Part shown: piece after piece, positions 51,871-60,736 of the stretch
Layout: the number at the start of each line of letters is the position of its first letter
Position numbering within the stretch: the stretch's first letter is position 1
NCBI GenBank assembly: GCA_039029315.1
Contig: JBCCGK010000042.1
Coordinates: 1 to 64,000, forward strand
Length of the DNA stretch: 64,000 nucleotides
DNA from: JBCCCJ01 sp039029315
GTDB lineage: Bacteria; Bacteroidota; Bacteroidia; J057
Direction: 5' to 3'
Program-made: the position numbers and the translations under genes
The notes under the pieces: model-generated
The model's input: the letters and a program-made list of their open reading frames with translations, nothing else
What the model was told of the DNA's origin: nothing
Database searches by the model: none

Positions 51871-52308
51871 ATGAAACAAATGTGGATATTTCTGCTAGCT
51901 TTTTTCTTGGGGGGCGGCTTTGTTTTTCTGGGAATGTTTCTGTTCAAGCAAACGGAATCAAATGTCAATGATCCTGTCTTGACAGCTTATCTGAACCAGG
52001 AACTTCCTGACAGCTTAATGGTATGTTCCCTGACAGATGAAGCATTATTGGAAAGGAAACAGGAACTGAGGCAGCGGATCATGCCCTTGATTCGTCAAAA
52101 GATTGAGCATGACAGTGGATATAGTTTTGAATTCAAGGCGCAGAGAGGACTGGCAGCTGCACTCCTGGGATTCATAGAAGCAGAAAGGAGGTGTTGTCCC
52201 TTTTTCCATTTTGACTTGTCTTTTTTTGCCTTTGAGGGAAAAATAGTCTTGCGAATTAGCGGCCCTCCCGGCGTCAAACGATGGATCGACTTATTAGAAG
52301 AGACCTGA
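51871..52308 (+). CDS. Small membrane-anchored Cys-rich protein under MerR-type control
   Basis: 145 residues. One membrane segment at about 4-26 is followed by a soluble domain with VCSLTDE near its start, a central GYSFEFKAQRG and the strongly conserved-looking EAERRCCPFFHFDL, ending LRISGPPGVKRWI. I recall similar short proteins with an ERRCCPF motif next to merR-type regulators; they are usually unannotated. The Cys pair could bind the metal sensed by the MerR protein. The function, whether transport, sequestration or reduction, is unknown. Confidence 0.7.
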   Translation: MKQMWIFLLAFFLGGGFVFLGMFLFKQTESNVNDPVLTAYLNQELPDSLMVCSLTDEALLERKQELRQRIMPLIRQKIEHDSGYSFEFKAQRGLAAALLGFIEAERRCCPFFHFDLSFFAFEGKIVLRISGPPGVKRWIDLLEET

Positions 52309-52446
52309 TTAGGTGGAATTCAGAGGCCAGATACGTTTTTCAGATTAGGCAAACAAGCAGCATCGAGATATTCATCTTTCTTTTTTATACATCTAGGCTC
52401 CCTTCAATCACAGTTTTTTTCACACCTTCTACCTTATTGAATTGTT

Positions 52447-53145
52447 ATGAAACTTCTCTCACTGTTGATTGTAACGCTTTTGTGCGTCTCGCTTTGCCCC
52501 AATTCACTACCTGCACAAAGATCGATCGATATCCAACTGGAAGCAGGTTCTGGCAGCACATTGGTCAGATATGAACGCAACAATCCTGATTCGCCATTCA
52601 AGAGTGAAGCCGTTCCCGGAATGTACATTGGGGGGACAGTCAGGCTACCTTTGAGCAAACAAGTTTCTTTACTGACGAATCTTGGTTGGGAACATAAAGG
52701 AAAACGCTTCACAGAAAGTCCTTATTTCTATTACAATGCTTATTTTCTGGAACCAGCCCGAACGAATAATGCCAGGTATGAGTTTGCGGTTCTGAATCCA
52801 GAACTACAATGGAAATTTGGCAAGCGAAAAGCTGTTTCCATTCAGGCAGGTCCATATCTGGCCTATCGATTCAGGGTAAGAAATGCCTATACTTTTCACG
52901 ACGGATATGGAAATGACGCACGAAAAGAAATAGAGAAAGACCCTCAAACGGATGTTGGATTCACGTATGGAATTGCGGGAGAATGGCCCCTGAGTGATGC
53001 CTTGTCTATTGGCGTGAGCCTAAAGGTCCTGGAAGGTTTGTATCCATCTAATAAAGACATCCCTAGAAATCCTGTCATCAGACAAAGATACGACTCAACT
53101 CTGGGACTGATTAAGTTGATGTATTTTTTGTCATCAGCTGATTGA
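52447..53145 (+). CDS. Outer-membrane beta-barrel protein
   Basis: 232 residues. A signal peptide (about 1-23, ending LPAQ) is followed by alternating strands with aromatic residues at strand ends, including GMYIGGTVRLPL, LNPELQWKFG and IQAGPYLAYRF, typical of the OMP_b-brl family of Bacteroidota. It ends 5 bases before the convergent membrane-protein gene at 53151. No function can be assigned. Confidence 0.78.
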   Translation: MKLLSLLIVTLLCVSLCPNSLPAQRSIDIQLEAGSGSTLVRYERNNPDSPFKSEAVPGMYIGGTVRLPLSKQVSLLTNLGWEHKGKRFTESPYFYYNAYFLEPARTNNARYEFAVLNPELQWKFGKRKAVSIQAGPYLAYRFRVRNAYTFHDGYGNDARKEIEKDPQTDVGFTYGIAGEWPLSDALSIGVSLKVLEGLYPSNKDIPRNPVIRQRYDSTLGLIKLMYFLSSAD

Positions 53146-53150
53146 ATCAT

Positions 53151-54260
53151 TCAATCTCCTGGCAAAAACACCCATAATTCTGGCTTGCCAATGTGATAGG
53201 GCATGGCTCTGGACAAAAGGTTCAGGCCGGCCCAGGAGGTATAGACATTGTGGCGATTGGCTTGCCAGGCACCTTTGAGTGCTTTCTGTGTCTGAAGATG
53301 AGAAAGTCGCATCTCTTTGGTTGGAAATGACAATAAGAGCGAACTCATTTTGCCCAGTAAGGGGCGCATATCATTTTGCAATCGCTGTGTGGCTTCAATG
53401 GAGGCTCTGAGATCATCTCCATCTATTTTTTTGAAATAGACCCAGCGATCAATCTCCAGAATAGCTGTTCTGCTCAGCCACGGAAGAAGGCCAAGCATAC
53501 TCACAGCTGAAAAGAGCGTGAACAGCAAGCTAGTGCTGATCAGACCACCAACGGTATCAAGCGGGAGTGGACTCAAATAGGCTGCGGCGGCAAATAATGC
53601 TGCATTGACCCCAATGGCCAACAGGATTCCTCGGCCATGGCTCCCTGAATTGATGGCGCCATGCCTGCGAGCCAGCAATACTTCCATGATTTTTTCTGAG
53701 AATTTTTCCTTCCAATAAACAGGCATCACGATTCCTTCTACCCCCGGCATCCCGTGGATTCCACCCGTAAAACTCTTGTCAACACTATTCACATAGTAGA
53801 CAAATCTTCCTCTATGGCTGCTCTGATCCATTGGCAAGGGCGCAATAGCGATCGCCATATAAATCTGAAATCCTGTCAACAACAACATTTGGATACCGAC
53901 CCATAACAAGGCTCCCAAAATGCCCAACCAGCCAGCCATGACCAGGATCATATAGCCAGAAATCCACAAATATATCATATGAATCCCTGCTCCACGAAGC
54001 CATTTGAGTCCCCACTTCCCGAAAGATTCATGGGATCGTCCATGCAAGACGGGCAAGCGATGACCTCCAAACCAGTCGAAGGGAAAGCTGATCAATACAT
54101 AGCCTCCCAGGAATAGACCGAGGGTCCAAAAGGTACCCGTCCCTTCTACCAGCGAACCGATCTTTGCAGGAACTCCCTGCAAAAAGGCCACTCCGGCCAG
54201 AAGAATCCAAAAGGAGACCGTTACGATTCCCAATACCAAACGAGCGCGAGCGTAGGCCAT
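53151..54260 (-). CDS. Integral membrane protein, unknown
   Basis: 369 residues with six or more hydrophobic segments (about 8-28, 40-60, 98-135, 213-232, 240-262), a middle polar loop and a C-terminal helical tail. The stretch YYVNSVDKSFTGGI and the later MEVLLARRHGAINSG recall the soluble loops of membrane peptidases of the M48 type, but no HExxH motif is present, so I do not call it a protease. It lies 2 bases downstream of sucB on the same strand and is probably co-transcribed. Confidence 0.6.
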   Translation of the reverse strand: MAYARARLVLGIVTVSFWILLAGVAFLQGVPAKIGSLVEGTGTFWTLGLFLGGYVLISFPFDWFGGHRLPVLHGRSHESFGKWGLKWLRGAGIHMIYLWISGYMILVMAGWLGILGALLWVGIQMLLLTGFQIYMAIAIAPLPMDQSSHRGRFVYYVNSVDKSFTGGIHGMPGVEGIVMPVYWKEKFSEKIMEVLLARRHGAINSGSHGRGILLAIGVNAALFAAAAYLSPLPLDTVGGLISTSLLFTLFSAVSMLGLLPWLSRTAILEIDRWVYFKKIDGDDLRASIEATQRLQNDMRPLLGKMSSLLLSFPTKEMRLSHLQTQKALKGAWQANRHNVYTSWAGLNLLSRAMPYHIGKPELWVFLPGD

Positions 54261-54262
54261 AA

Positions 54263-55498
54263 TCAGATTTCTAAGAGCATTCTGGAGGGATCTTCCAATC
54301 GTTCTTTGACACGGAAGAGGAAGCTCACCGCATCCTTCCCATCAATGATGCGATGGTCATAAGACAGCGCTACATACATGACAGGCCGGATTTTCACCTC
54401 TCCATTCACTGCTACCGGACGCTGAACGATATTGTGCATGCCCAGGATCGCAGATTGTGGAGGATTGATGATGGGGGTTGACAACATGGACCCAAAAATA
54501 CCTCCATTGGTAATGGTGAAGGTTCCACCAGTCATTTCTTCGATGGACAAGCTCCCAGCTCTTGCCTTCAGTGCATAATGCAGTACGGATTGCTCGATCT
54601 GATGCAAACTCATCAAATGGGCATCCCGAATCACAGGCACAACCAGGCCTCGGGGAGAACTCACAGCAATGCTGATATCAGCAAAATCGTGATAAACAAT
54701 CTCCTTTCCATCAATCTGTGCATTGACTCCGGGAAACTCCATCAAGGCCATGGTTACCGCCTTGGTGAAAAAAGACATATAGCCAAGGCCCACACCATGG
54801 GTTTCCTTGAATTTCTCTTTGTATTGCTTTCGGATCTGAACCACCTCATGCAGATCCACCTCATTGAAGGTAGTCAGCATGGCTGTATCATTTTTTACAG
54901 AGACCAATCTCTCCGCGATTTTCCGCCGGAGGCTGCTCATTTTTTCTCTGCGAACGACTCTCTCCTGCCCGTTACCAATTACCGGAAGTGCGGGGATCGG
55001 ACGTTCCTGGGGTTTGGGAGCCTTTTCTTTGGCTGGCGGAGGAGTGGCTGTCTTGTGTTGCACCACATCTGTTTTGGTGATGCGCCCTCCTCTGCCAGAT
55101 CCTTGAACAGAGGCGGGGTCAATTCCCTTTTCCTTCATCATTTTGGATGCCGAAACAGACGGATGCCCTTTGGCTGGGCTATCTTTCACTACCGGAGGAG
55201 TGGACGTCTCCGCAGAGGAAGACGCTTCAGCCTTCTTCTCTACAGGTTTGGCCACAGGGGCCGCGCTGGTATCGATCTTCGCAACCACACTCCCAACTTC
55301 CACAGTCTCTCCTTCCTGTGCGATGATTTGCAGGACTCCTCCTGATTCCGCATTGATGGTCAGAGTCGCTTTATCGGAACTAATCTCAGCCAGTTCATCA
55401 TCCATCTCCACCGCTGCGCCATCTTCCACGAGCCAGCTCTCGATTTCAACTTCAGTGATGGACTCTCCTGGACTGGGGATTTTTACTTCTATGATCAT
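54263..55498 (-). CDS. sucB: 2-oxoglutarate dehydrogenase E2 (dihydrolipoyl succinyltransferase)
   Basis: 411 residues from the ATG at 55498, which overlaps the previous stop by 4 bases and starts right at the lipoyl domain. That domain (about 2-77) has the lipoylated Lys in EISSDKATL. An Ala/Pro-rich linker, a subunit-binding domain (VSASKMMKEKGIDP, about 117-150), another linker, and the catalytic domain follow, ending in YDHRIIDGKDAV, where His and Asp are catalytic. The C-terminal sequence is of the succinyltransferase type. The E1 gene is not adjacent. Confidence 0.9.
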   Translation of the reverse strand: MIIEVKIPSPGESITEVEIESWLVEDGAAVEMDDELAEISSDKATLTINAESGGVLQIIAQEGETVEVGSVVAKIDTSAAPVAKPVEKKAEASSSAETSTPPVVKDSPAKGHPSVSASKMMKEKGIDPASVQGSGRGGRITKTDVVQHKTATPPPAKEKAPKPQERPIPALPVIGNGQERVVRREKMSSLRRKIAERLVSVKNDTAMLTTFNEVDLHEVVQIRKQYKEKFKETHGVGLGYMSFFTKAVTMALMEFPGVNAQIDGKEIVYHDFADISIAVSSPRGLVVPVIRDAHLMSLHQIEQSVLHYALKARAGSLSIEEMTGGTFTITNGGIFGSMLSTPIINPPQSAILGMHNIVQRPVAVNGEVKIRPVMYVALSYDHRIIDGKDAVSFLFRVKERLEDPSRMLLEI

Positions 55499-55929
55499 GA
55501 GTTGTATGTTTTGTGTAAAGATACATTTCCCTTTATTTTCCGCCAAAGCAGATAGACGACAAGGGCAAGAATTGCGCCCGTGGTGTCGATGCCAACATCA
55601 ATGATACTCGCCCCTCTTCCCGGAACAAAAGATTGGTGAAATTCATCGGTAGCCGCATATAGCCCACAAAACAGCAACGCATAGCCATACATCTTCCGAT
55701 CGGGATAGTGCCAGATCAAGAGCCTATGTGTCAACAGAAACAGAACAAAATATTCTGTCATATGCGCTGCCTTCCGAATGAAAAATGAAACATTGTAGGC
55801 CCGAAGGGTTTCGATATCCAGATTGAAGACATTCAAGAGTGCCAGAACCCATTCGCTGGTTTCTTTAGAGGCATCTTTATCCTGATGAGACAGAAAGAAT
55901 ATAAGACTCATCCAAATGAGGACAGGCAA
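55495..55929 (-). CDS. VanZ-like membrane protein
   Basis: 144 residues with four membrane helices. Family positions are visible: RKAAHMTEYFVL, ATDEFHQSFVPGRGAS and DVGIDTTGAI. VanZ-like proteins are widespread and mostly of unknown role; VanZ itself gives low-level teicoplanin resistance. The frame opens at a TTG (55929) and no nearby ATG gives a full first helix, so the start is uncertain. Its stop overlaps the sucB start by 4 bases, an unusual partner for a TCA-cycle gene. Confidence 0.8.
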   Translation of the reverse strand: MPVLIWMSLIFFLSHQDKDASKETSEWVLALLNVFNLDIETLRAYNVSFFIRKAAHMTEYFVLFLLTHRLLIWHYPDRKMYGYALLFCGLYAATDEFHQSFVPGRGASIIDVGIDTTGAILALVVYLLWRKIKGNVSLHKTYNS

Positions 55930-56293
55930 CCAGTGGCTAAGGTGGGGAGTGGAACGTAAGCGAATCTGCTGTGTGATTTAGAGGTGTAAACAAAAATACA
56001 GTGTAGAATTGACATTGGAAAACCATAATCTCTCATCTATGTCGATCGGTTATTTGGAAAAGAGAGAACAAGCGCTGCGAATCAGGGGATAGGAAGGAGA
56101 CAAATGCCATTTGACCTTAAACATAGGGTCTCGGCCATATGAACATAAGCCTATCTGGCTGGATGTTGTACAAGAACCATATGCACACAATCATTACCAA
56201 CATGTTCCTTCCGAAAACATCAATCTCCAGATCTGTCTGCCTGCTATTTGGTTTTGACAATCTTTCGGTCTTCAGCAGCTTTTCACTACCTTT
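55930..56293. other. 364-base gap with no convincing gene
   Basis: No reading frame here looks coding; the minus-strand frame at 56117-56557 runs into cmk and is a shadow. Near its right end, TACCTTTG at 56287-56294 matches the TAnnTTTG box but lies against the cmk start, so either the cmk transcript is nearly leaderless or the box is a coincidence. Confidence 0.4.
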
Positions 56294-57007
56294 GTGTTCG
56301 TGGAAAAAATTACGATTGCAATAGATGGATATGCCGGCTGCGGCAAGAGTACGACAGCTAAGGGAGTTGCCAAGGAACTCGGCTATATCTACATTGACAC
56401 GGGGGCAATGTATCGGGCTGTCTCTTTGTATTTCACTCAAAAAAGAATTGATTTCTATCAGGATACAGACGTTCTTCTGAATGCTGTGAAAGAAATTCAA
56501 ATTGATTTTGTGAGAGATCCTCAGACAGGAGAAAATCTTACCCGCCTCAATGGACAAGTCGTAGAATCAGAGATTCGGAAACCACAAATTTCCAATATTG
56601 TCAGTCTTGTCAGCATCCATGCATCTGTAAGGGAAGCCATGGTCGCCCAACAGCGACAAATGGGCCATGCCAAAGGAGTGGTGCTCGATGGGCGAGACAT
56701 CGGTACTGTCGTATTTCCGGATGCAGAACTCAAGGTCTTCATGACTGCGGAGATGGAGGTACGTGCAGGGAGACGCCTGGCAGAACTCCAACAGAAGGGA
56801 GTGGCTACCACCCTGGAGGAAGTCATTGAGAATTTAAAGGAGCGTGACAGGATAGATACCACAAGAAAAATCGCTCCGCTCAAACAAGCTGCGGACTCAA
56901 TCGTTTTAGATACTACAGACCTTGTGATTGATCAGCAAATAGCGCTGGTTTCTCAGTGGGCCAAACAAAGAATGCACAATTTTCAACAAAATGAACATAG
57001 AAATTGA
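56294..57007 (+). CDS. cmk: Cytidylate kinase
   Basis: 237 residues from the GTG at 56294; a GTG at 56300 fits the family N-terminus slightly better. It phosphorylates CMP and dCMP. The P-loop is GYAGCGKSTTAKG, then DTGAMYRAVSLYF, VLDGRDIGTVVFPDA and RDRIDTTRKIAPL, which together are diagnostic. Length is normal. It overlaps ispH by 17 bases and the two are surely co-transcribed. Confidence 0.93.
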   Translation: MFVEKITIAIDGYAGCGKSTTAKGVAKELGYIYIDTGAMYRAVSLYFTQKRIDFYQDTDVLLNAVKEIQIDFVRDPQTGENLTRLNGQVVESEIRKPQISNIVSLVSIHASVREAMVAQQRQMGHAKGVVLDGRDIGTVVFPDAELKVFMTAEMEVRAGRRLAELQQKGVATTLEEVIENLKERDRIDTTRKIAPLKQAADSIVLDTTDLVIDQQIALVSQWAKQRMHNFQQNEHRN

Positions 57008-57878
57008 TCAGAATTCCGGCTTTTGTTTTGGTGTAGTATATGCCATTGAGATGGCAGAGGATTACCTCAAGGAACACCAGCAACTCTATTGCCTTGGTGA
57101 CATTGTTCACAATGACAAGGAGGTAGAACGATTGCAGAAAATGGGGTTGGAGATCATTGACCACGCTCAGCTCAAAGAACTCAAAGGTGCTACTGTCCTC
57201 ATTCGGGCACATGGAGAGCCTCCCGAGACGTATAAACTGGCCATGGAAAATGACATCACCTTGATCGATGCCTCCTGTCCTGTAGTACTCAAATTGCAAA
57301 ATCGGGTGCGACATGCCTATGATGATGACCGCCAGATCGTAATCTTGGGTAAAAAAGGACATGCAGAGGTCAATGGCCTGATTGGCCAGACCCAGAAGGA
57401 CGCCATTGTCATCAGTTCTCTGGAAGAAGCGGAAGCCCTCGAACTGGAAGGACCGGTTTCACTCTATAGCCAAACCACCAAAAGCACGCAGCTTCTCTAT
57501 AACATCAAAGAGAAGATGGCAGATAAGTTTGAGGATTTTAAATTCAACGATACCATCTGCCGACAAGTCAGCAATCGGGAGCCAGAATTGCGCAAATTCT
57601 CTGACAAGCATGATGTGGTCGTATTTGTCTCAGGTAAAAAAAGCTCTAACGGCAAAGCACTCTATCAGACCTGTAAGCAAGTCAATCCAGAGAGCTATTT
57701 CATCTCGGATACAGACGAACTGGATCTCCAATGGCTTCAAGGCAAGCAAAGTATTGGAATCTGTGGAGCCACCTCTACGCCTATGTGGTTGATGGAAAAA
57801 GTAGCCAGATACATTCAGGAACAAGTCCCGGAGGCGGAGTATGATACCGAGTTGGGACATAAGGTGATTTCGTCATGA
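56991..57878 (+). CDS. ispH: 4-hydroxy-3-methylbut-2-enyl diphosphate reductase
   Basis: 295 residues. The three iron-sulfur Cys are Cys12 (GFCFGV), Cys96 (DASCPVV) and Cys190 (DTICRQV); substrate His40 and His74 (RAHGE) and the SNRE stretch are present, so the enzyme should be active. It performs the last step of the MEP route to isopentenyl and dimethylallyl diphosphate. It overlaps cmk upstream and the ABC binding-protein gene downstream (ATGA). Confidence 0.95.
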   Translation: MNIEIDQNSGFCFGVVYAIEMAEDYLKEHQQLYCLGDIVHNDKEVERLQKMGLEIIDHAQLKELKGATVLIRAHGEPPETYKLAMENDITLIDASCPVVLKLQNRVRHAYDDDRQIVILGKKGHAEVNGLIGQTQKDAIVISSLEEAEALELEGPVSLYSQTTKSTQLLYNIKEKMADKFEDFKFNDTICRQVSNREPELRKFSDKHDVVVFVSGKKSSNGKALYQTCKQVNPESYFISDTDELDLQWLQGKQSIGICGATSTPMWLMEKVARYIQEQVPEAEYDTELGHKVISS

Positions 57879-58837
57879 GTCTGATTCGGACAATTGTGTG
57901 GCAAAGGGAACTGGGATTCATGCTTTGTGCTTGTCTGTTGATCGCTGCTTGTGGCAGTGGGAATAAGCGGCAGTTGGTCAAGGATGCCCCATTCATTTCG
58001 CAAGAATATCAGGATGACCGAGGCAATAGCATTCAGCTATCGAACAAGCCTCAAGCGGTCATTTCTCTTGCACCCAACATCACAGAGATGATTTTTTCGA
58101 TTGGGGCAGAAGACAAACTGGCTGCCCGATCACAGGCATGTGATTTTCCTGATGCTGCCCTGAATGTAGCGGAAATCACCACCTATCCACAATTGGATCT
58201 GGAAGCTCTCAAAGCTGTAGGGGCCGACCTACTCATCACCACGGATGAAATCTTCACTCAGGATGATATCCAACATCTTGAACGTCTTCAGATACCGATT
58301 TATCAGCAATCTTATGCCAGTTTGTCCGATGTCTATCGCTGTATGAGGGATTTGGGGCAGCTGCTGGGAGTGGAATCTCAAGCCAGGCAAGTGGCTGATT
58401 CTCTCGAAGCACTCGAATCCCGTATCACAACCGCCACAGAGAACCAAATCAAGTATCGAACCCTTATTTTGATCAGCAATGATCCTTTGAAAGTGGTAGG
58501 CGGGACAGGATTTTTGAATGAATTGATTGGAAAGGCAGGAGGGCTCAATGTTTTTGGAGAAATGGAAGAAGCCTATCCTACCGTCAGCGTAGAAGCCATC
58601 CTCAAAGCCCAACCAGAATTCTTGATCCTCCCCTCGACGAACGATCAAATCTATGCCAATCTTCTGGTGCAGTATCCGGCCTTGTATAATACACCAGCTG
58701 ATGTCCAGAAACAGGTGCATGTGATTGAGCCCGACTTGCTGTATCGGCCAGGTCCCCGTATGGTGGAGGGATTGATGCGATTGACACATATCCTCCACAC
58801 CAAACTGAATCCCCAATCATTTCTGAATGGACAATAG
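57875..58837 (+). CDS. ABC transporter substrate-binding lipoprotein (BtuF-like)
   Basis: 320 residues. The lipoprotein signal ends at Cys26 (LIAACGS). The binding domain is of the cluster A-II type (BtuF/FepB/HmuT), with VISLAPNITEMIFSIGAEDKL, LEALKAVGADLLITT and GGLNVFGEM visible, two lobes joined by a long helix. Cobalamin is the likeliest ligand given the SLAPNITE motif, but heme or siderophores are possible. The permease follows with an 11-base overlap. Confidence 0.85.
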   Translation: MSLIRTIVWQRELGFMLCACLLIAACGSGNKRQLVKDAPFISQEYQDDRGNSIQLSNKPQAVISLAPNITEMIFSIGAEDKLAARSQACDFPDAALNVAEITTYPQLDLEALKAVGADLLITTDEIFTQDDIQHLERLQIPIYQQSYASLSDVYRCMRDLGQLLGVESQARQVADSLEALESRITTATENQIKYRTLILISNDPLKVVGGTGFLNELIGKAGGLNVFGEMEEAYPTVSVEAILKAQPEFLILPSTNDQIYANLLVQYPALYNTPADVQKQVHVIEPDLLYRPGPRMVEGLMRLTHILHTKLNPQSFLNGQ

Positions 58838-59834
58838 ACAGCGACAGGGCATCGGATTGCTGGTGTTGCTGCTGCTTGCTGGGGTAAGTATGCTGCTGGG
58901 ATTGCATACAGGTTCCTATGATTTCAGTAGTAAGGAGATCTTTCAGGCGATCATTGATCCTGCCTTCAAGGATCGCATGATCATCGTAGATCTCCGGCTT
59001 CCCAGGGTGTTGTTGGCTTTATTGAGTGGAGGCATCCTTGCTCTGGGCGGATTTTATATGCAAGTCCTGATCAAAAATCCATTGGCAGATCCTTACATCA
59101 TGGGACTGACAGCCGGTGCGGGATTTGGGGTGAATTTATTGATTCTGGGAATTATTCCGTTAGCGGGAATGACCATTTTTACCTATCCCATTGCTGCTGG
59201 TCTAGGCGGATTGGGGAGTCTTGCCTTGCTTGCCCTTCTGGGGTTTCGCGGATTTTATCAAGACAATGCCAAATTGCTGATCGCAGGGGTTGCTGTTGCA
59301 TCCATCTTCACAGCATTGACAGGCATCCTGATTTATACCTGGGCAGATAGTGATCAGATCCGGAATCTGGTTTTTTGGTCATTTGGGAGTTTTGGCAAGG
59401 CCAATTGGGAGGCCGTGCAGGTATGTGTGCTGCTTCTGCTCGTTGCGATTCTGTTTGGCTTGCGATATAGTCGAAGCCTGGATGTGCTTTATCTCGGCGA
59501 CCTGCAAGCCCAAACACTTGGCATGTCTGTGGTGCGTATGAAGTGGATGATTTTGATTCTTACTTCTTTGGTTGTGGGCGGAAGTGTGGCTTTTACTGGA
59601 CCGATTGGATTTGTCGGCATGATGATTCCGCATGTCTGCCGTGGCTTGTTTGGAGGAAGTCACCGGCCCAATATCCTCCTGGGAAGTCTGTTAGGAGGCA
59701 GTTATTTGTGTCTATGTGATGTCCTGACAAGGTGGATGTTGCCACCGGCGGGATTGCCAATTGGCATCATTACAGCAGTACTTGGAGTGCCGTTTTTTCT
59801 CTATCTCCTGTATTCTCCCAGAAGTCATTTGTAG
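58827..59834 (+). CDS. FecCD/BtuC-family ABC transporter permease
   Basis: 335 residues with about ten membrane helices. Signatures are LRLPRVLLALLSGG near the N-terminus, NPLADPYIMGL, and GPIGFVGMMIPHVCRGL before the last helices, where the ATPase docks. With the preceding binding protein it forms the membrane part of a cobalamin or siderophore importer. No ATPase gene follows, so that subunit must be encoded elsewhere. Confidence 0.9.
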   Translation: MDNRQRQGIGLLVLLLLAGVSMLLGLHTGSYDFSSKEIFQAIIDPAFKDRMIIVDLRLPRVLLALLSGGILALGGFYMQVLIKNPLADPYIMGLTAGAGFGVNLLILGIIPLAGMTIFTYPIAAGLGGLGSLALLALLGFRGFYQDNAKLLIAGVAVASIFTALTGILIYTWADSDQIRNLVFWSFGSFGKANWEAVQVCVLLLLVAILFGLRYSRSLDVLYLGDLQAQTLGMSVVRMKWMILILTSLVVGGSVAFTGPIGFVGMMIPHVCRGLFGGSHRPNILLGSLLGGSYLCLCDVLTRWMLPPAGLPIGIITAVLGVPFFLYLLYSPRSHL

Positions 59835-59859
59835 AGGAAGGAATCCTCTGACCCATCCA

Positions 59860-59888
59860 TTGATCCGACTTATTCGTTGTTACCTTTG
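59860..59888 (+). promoter_or_regulatory. Bacteroidota-type promoter
   Basis: TACCTTTG at 59881-59888 matches the TAnnTTTG -7 box, with a TTG at 59860-59862, 18 bases upstream, as the -33 element. It lies about 45 bases before the ATG of the gene at 59934. Confidence 0.6.
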
Positions 59889-59933
59889 AACAAAAATCTT
59901 GTCTCCTGTATATAGAATTTATTTTGCTTGTAT

Positions 59934-60590
59934 ATGACGAATCGACTTGCCCAAATAGGAATCCTGATAAGCCTGATGATAACTTTTGGTTGCCGAAATG
60001 GTGTGGGACCAGAAACAGTAGTAACAGGAAGAGTTTTTGATCCAGTGTTAGCTACAGGCTGGGTAGGCGTAAAAGTAATCCTGCTGGATTTTGATGATCT
60101 CGATATCCTGGAGGAAGCCTTTGCAGATGCGCAGGGAAATTATGAAATCCGATACCAATCCAGGCGAACTGACCCTGTGATGGTTGGCATTAATCTGGAT
60201 GACATCGCTTCGCTTGCCGGAATCTCGGTAACTACTTGTGATGCAGAAGTTTTACAGCCTGTCTCCCTGGGAGAAAATCAGCAAATTGACTTTACCGTTT
60301 TGCCTACCGCCCAACTCAACCTCAGTCTGATCAATGACAACTGCCAGGGACCAAGTGACCGATTAGCATTAAGCTGGAAAAGTGGGCAGGCAGAATGTAA
60401 GGAATTCTCCTATGAATTTGATCTTGAAGGCTGCGACGGCTTCAATCCTGCCAAGGATAGCCTACTTTTCGTCCCGGCGGGCAAACAGATATTTGAGTGG
60501 GAAGTCCGAAAAGATGGGATAACAGAATCTTTCAGTGATTCTCTCGTCATTAATCCAGGTGAGGAGTTTGAGTTTGACATTCTTTACTAA
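59934..60590 (+). CDS. Exported lipoprotein-like beta-sandwich protein
   Basis: 218 residues from the ATG at 59934; a TTG two codons earlier is possible. The N-terminal signal ends MITFGC, a loose lipobox, so it is probably a lipoprotein. Residues about 28-110 resemble a carboxypeptidase-regulatory-like fold (TVVTGRVFDP, then DAQGNYEIRY); the rest is beta-rich, with several Cys (SVTTC, NDNC, AEC, EGC) that may form disulfides. I do not recognise a function. It has its own promoter and a convergent neighbour, htpG. Confidence 0.65.
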   Translation: MTNRLAQIGILISLMITFGCRNGVGPETVVTGRVFDPVLATGWVGVKVILLDFDDLDILEEAFADAQGNYEIRYQSRRTDPVMVGINLDDIASLAGISVTTCDAEVLQPVSLGENQQIDFTVLPTAQLNLSLINDNCQGPSDRLALSWKSGQAECKEFSYEFDLEGCDGFNPAKDSLLFVPAGKQIFEWEVRKDGITESFSDSLVINPGEEFEFDILY

Positions 60591-60645
60591 GGTTGAGTCC
60601 TCTGTTGTTGGCCAGTCGCCATACCCCAGATATGTCCGATACAAA

Positions 60646-60685
60646 ATGTCGAATATCATAGGTGTATTCCTTCGATATTCGACAT
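60646..60685. terminator. 12-bp perfect dyad between convergent genes
   Basis: atgtcgaatatc (60646-60657) and gatattcgacat (60674-60685) form a perfect stem around a 16-base loop. It lies between the gene ending at 60590 and htpG, ending at 60737. There is no strong U-tract, so it may be a weak terminator or a protein-binding site. Confidence 0.5.
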
Positions 60686-60736
60686 GAGTTCAGCATCATT
60701 CGATGCGCTATCAGGCTGGCATGCAGGTCTAAGACA

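Noticed and set aside
53151..54260. M48-type membrane protease
   Set aside because: Some loop sequences are reminiscent, but there is no HExxH zinc motif.
56117..56557. 146-codon minus-strand frame at the left of cmk
   Set aside because: It overlaps the cmk start and P-loop region in antisense and has no recognisable motifs.
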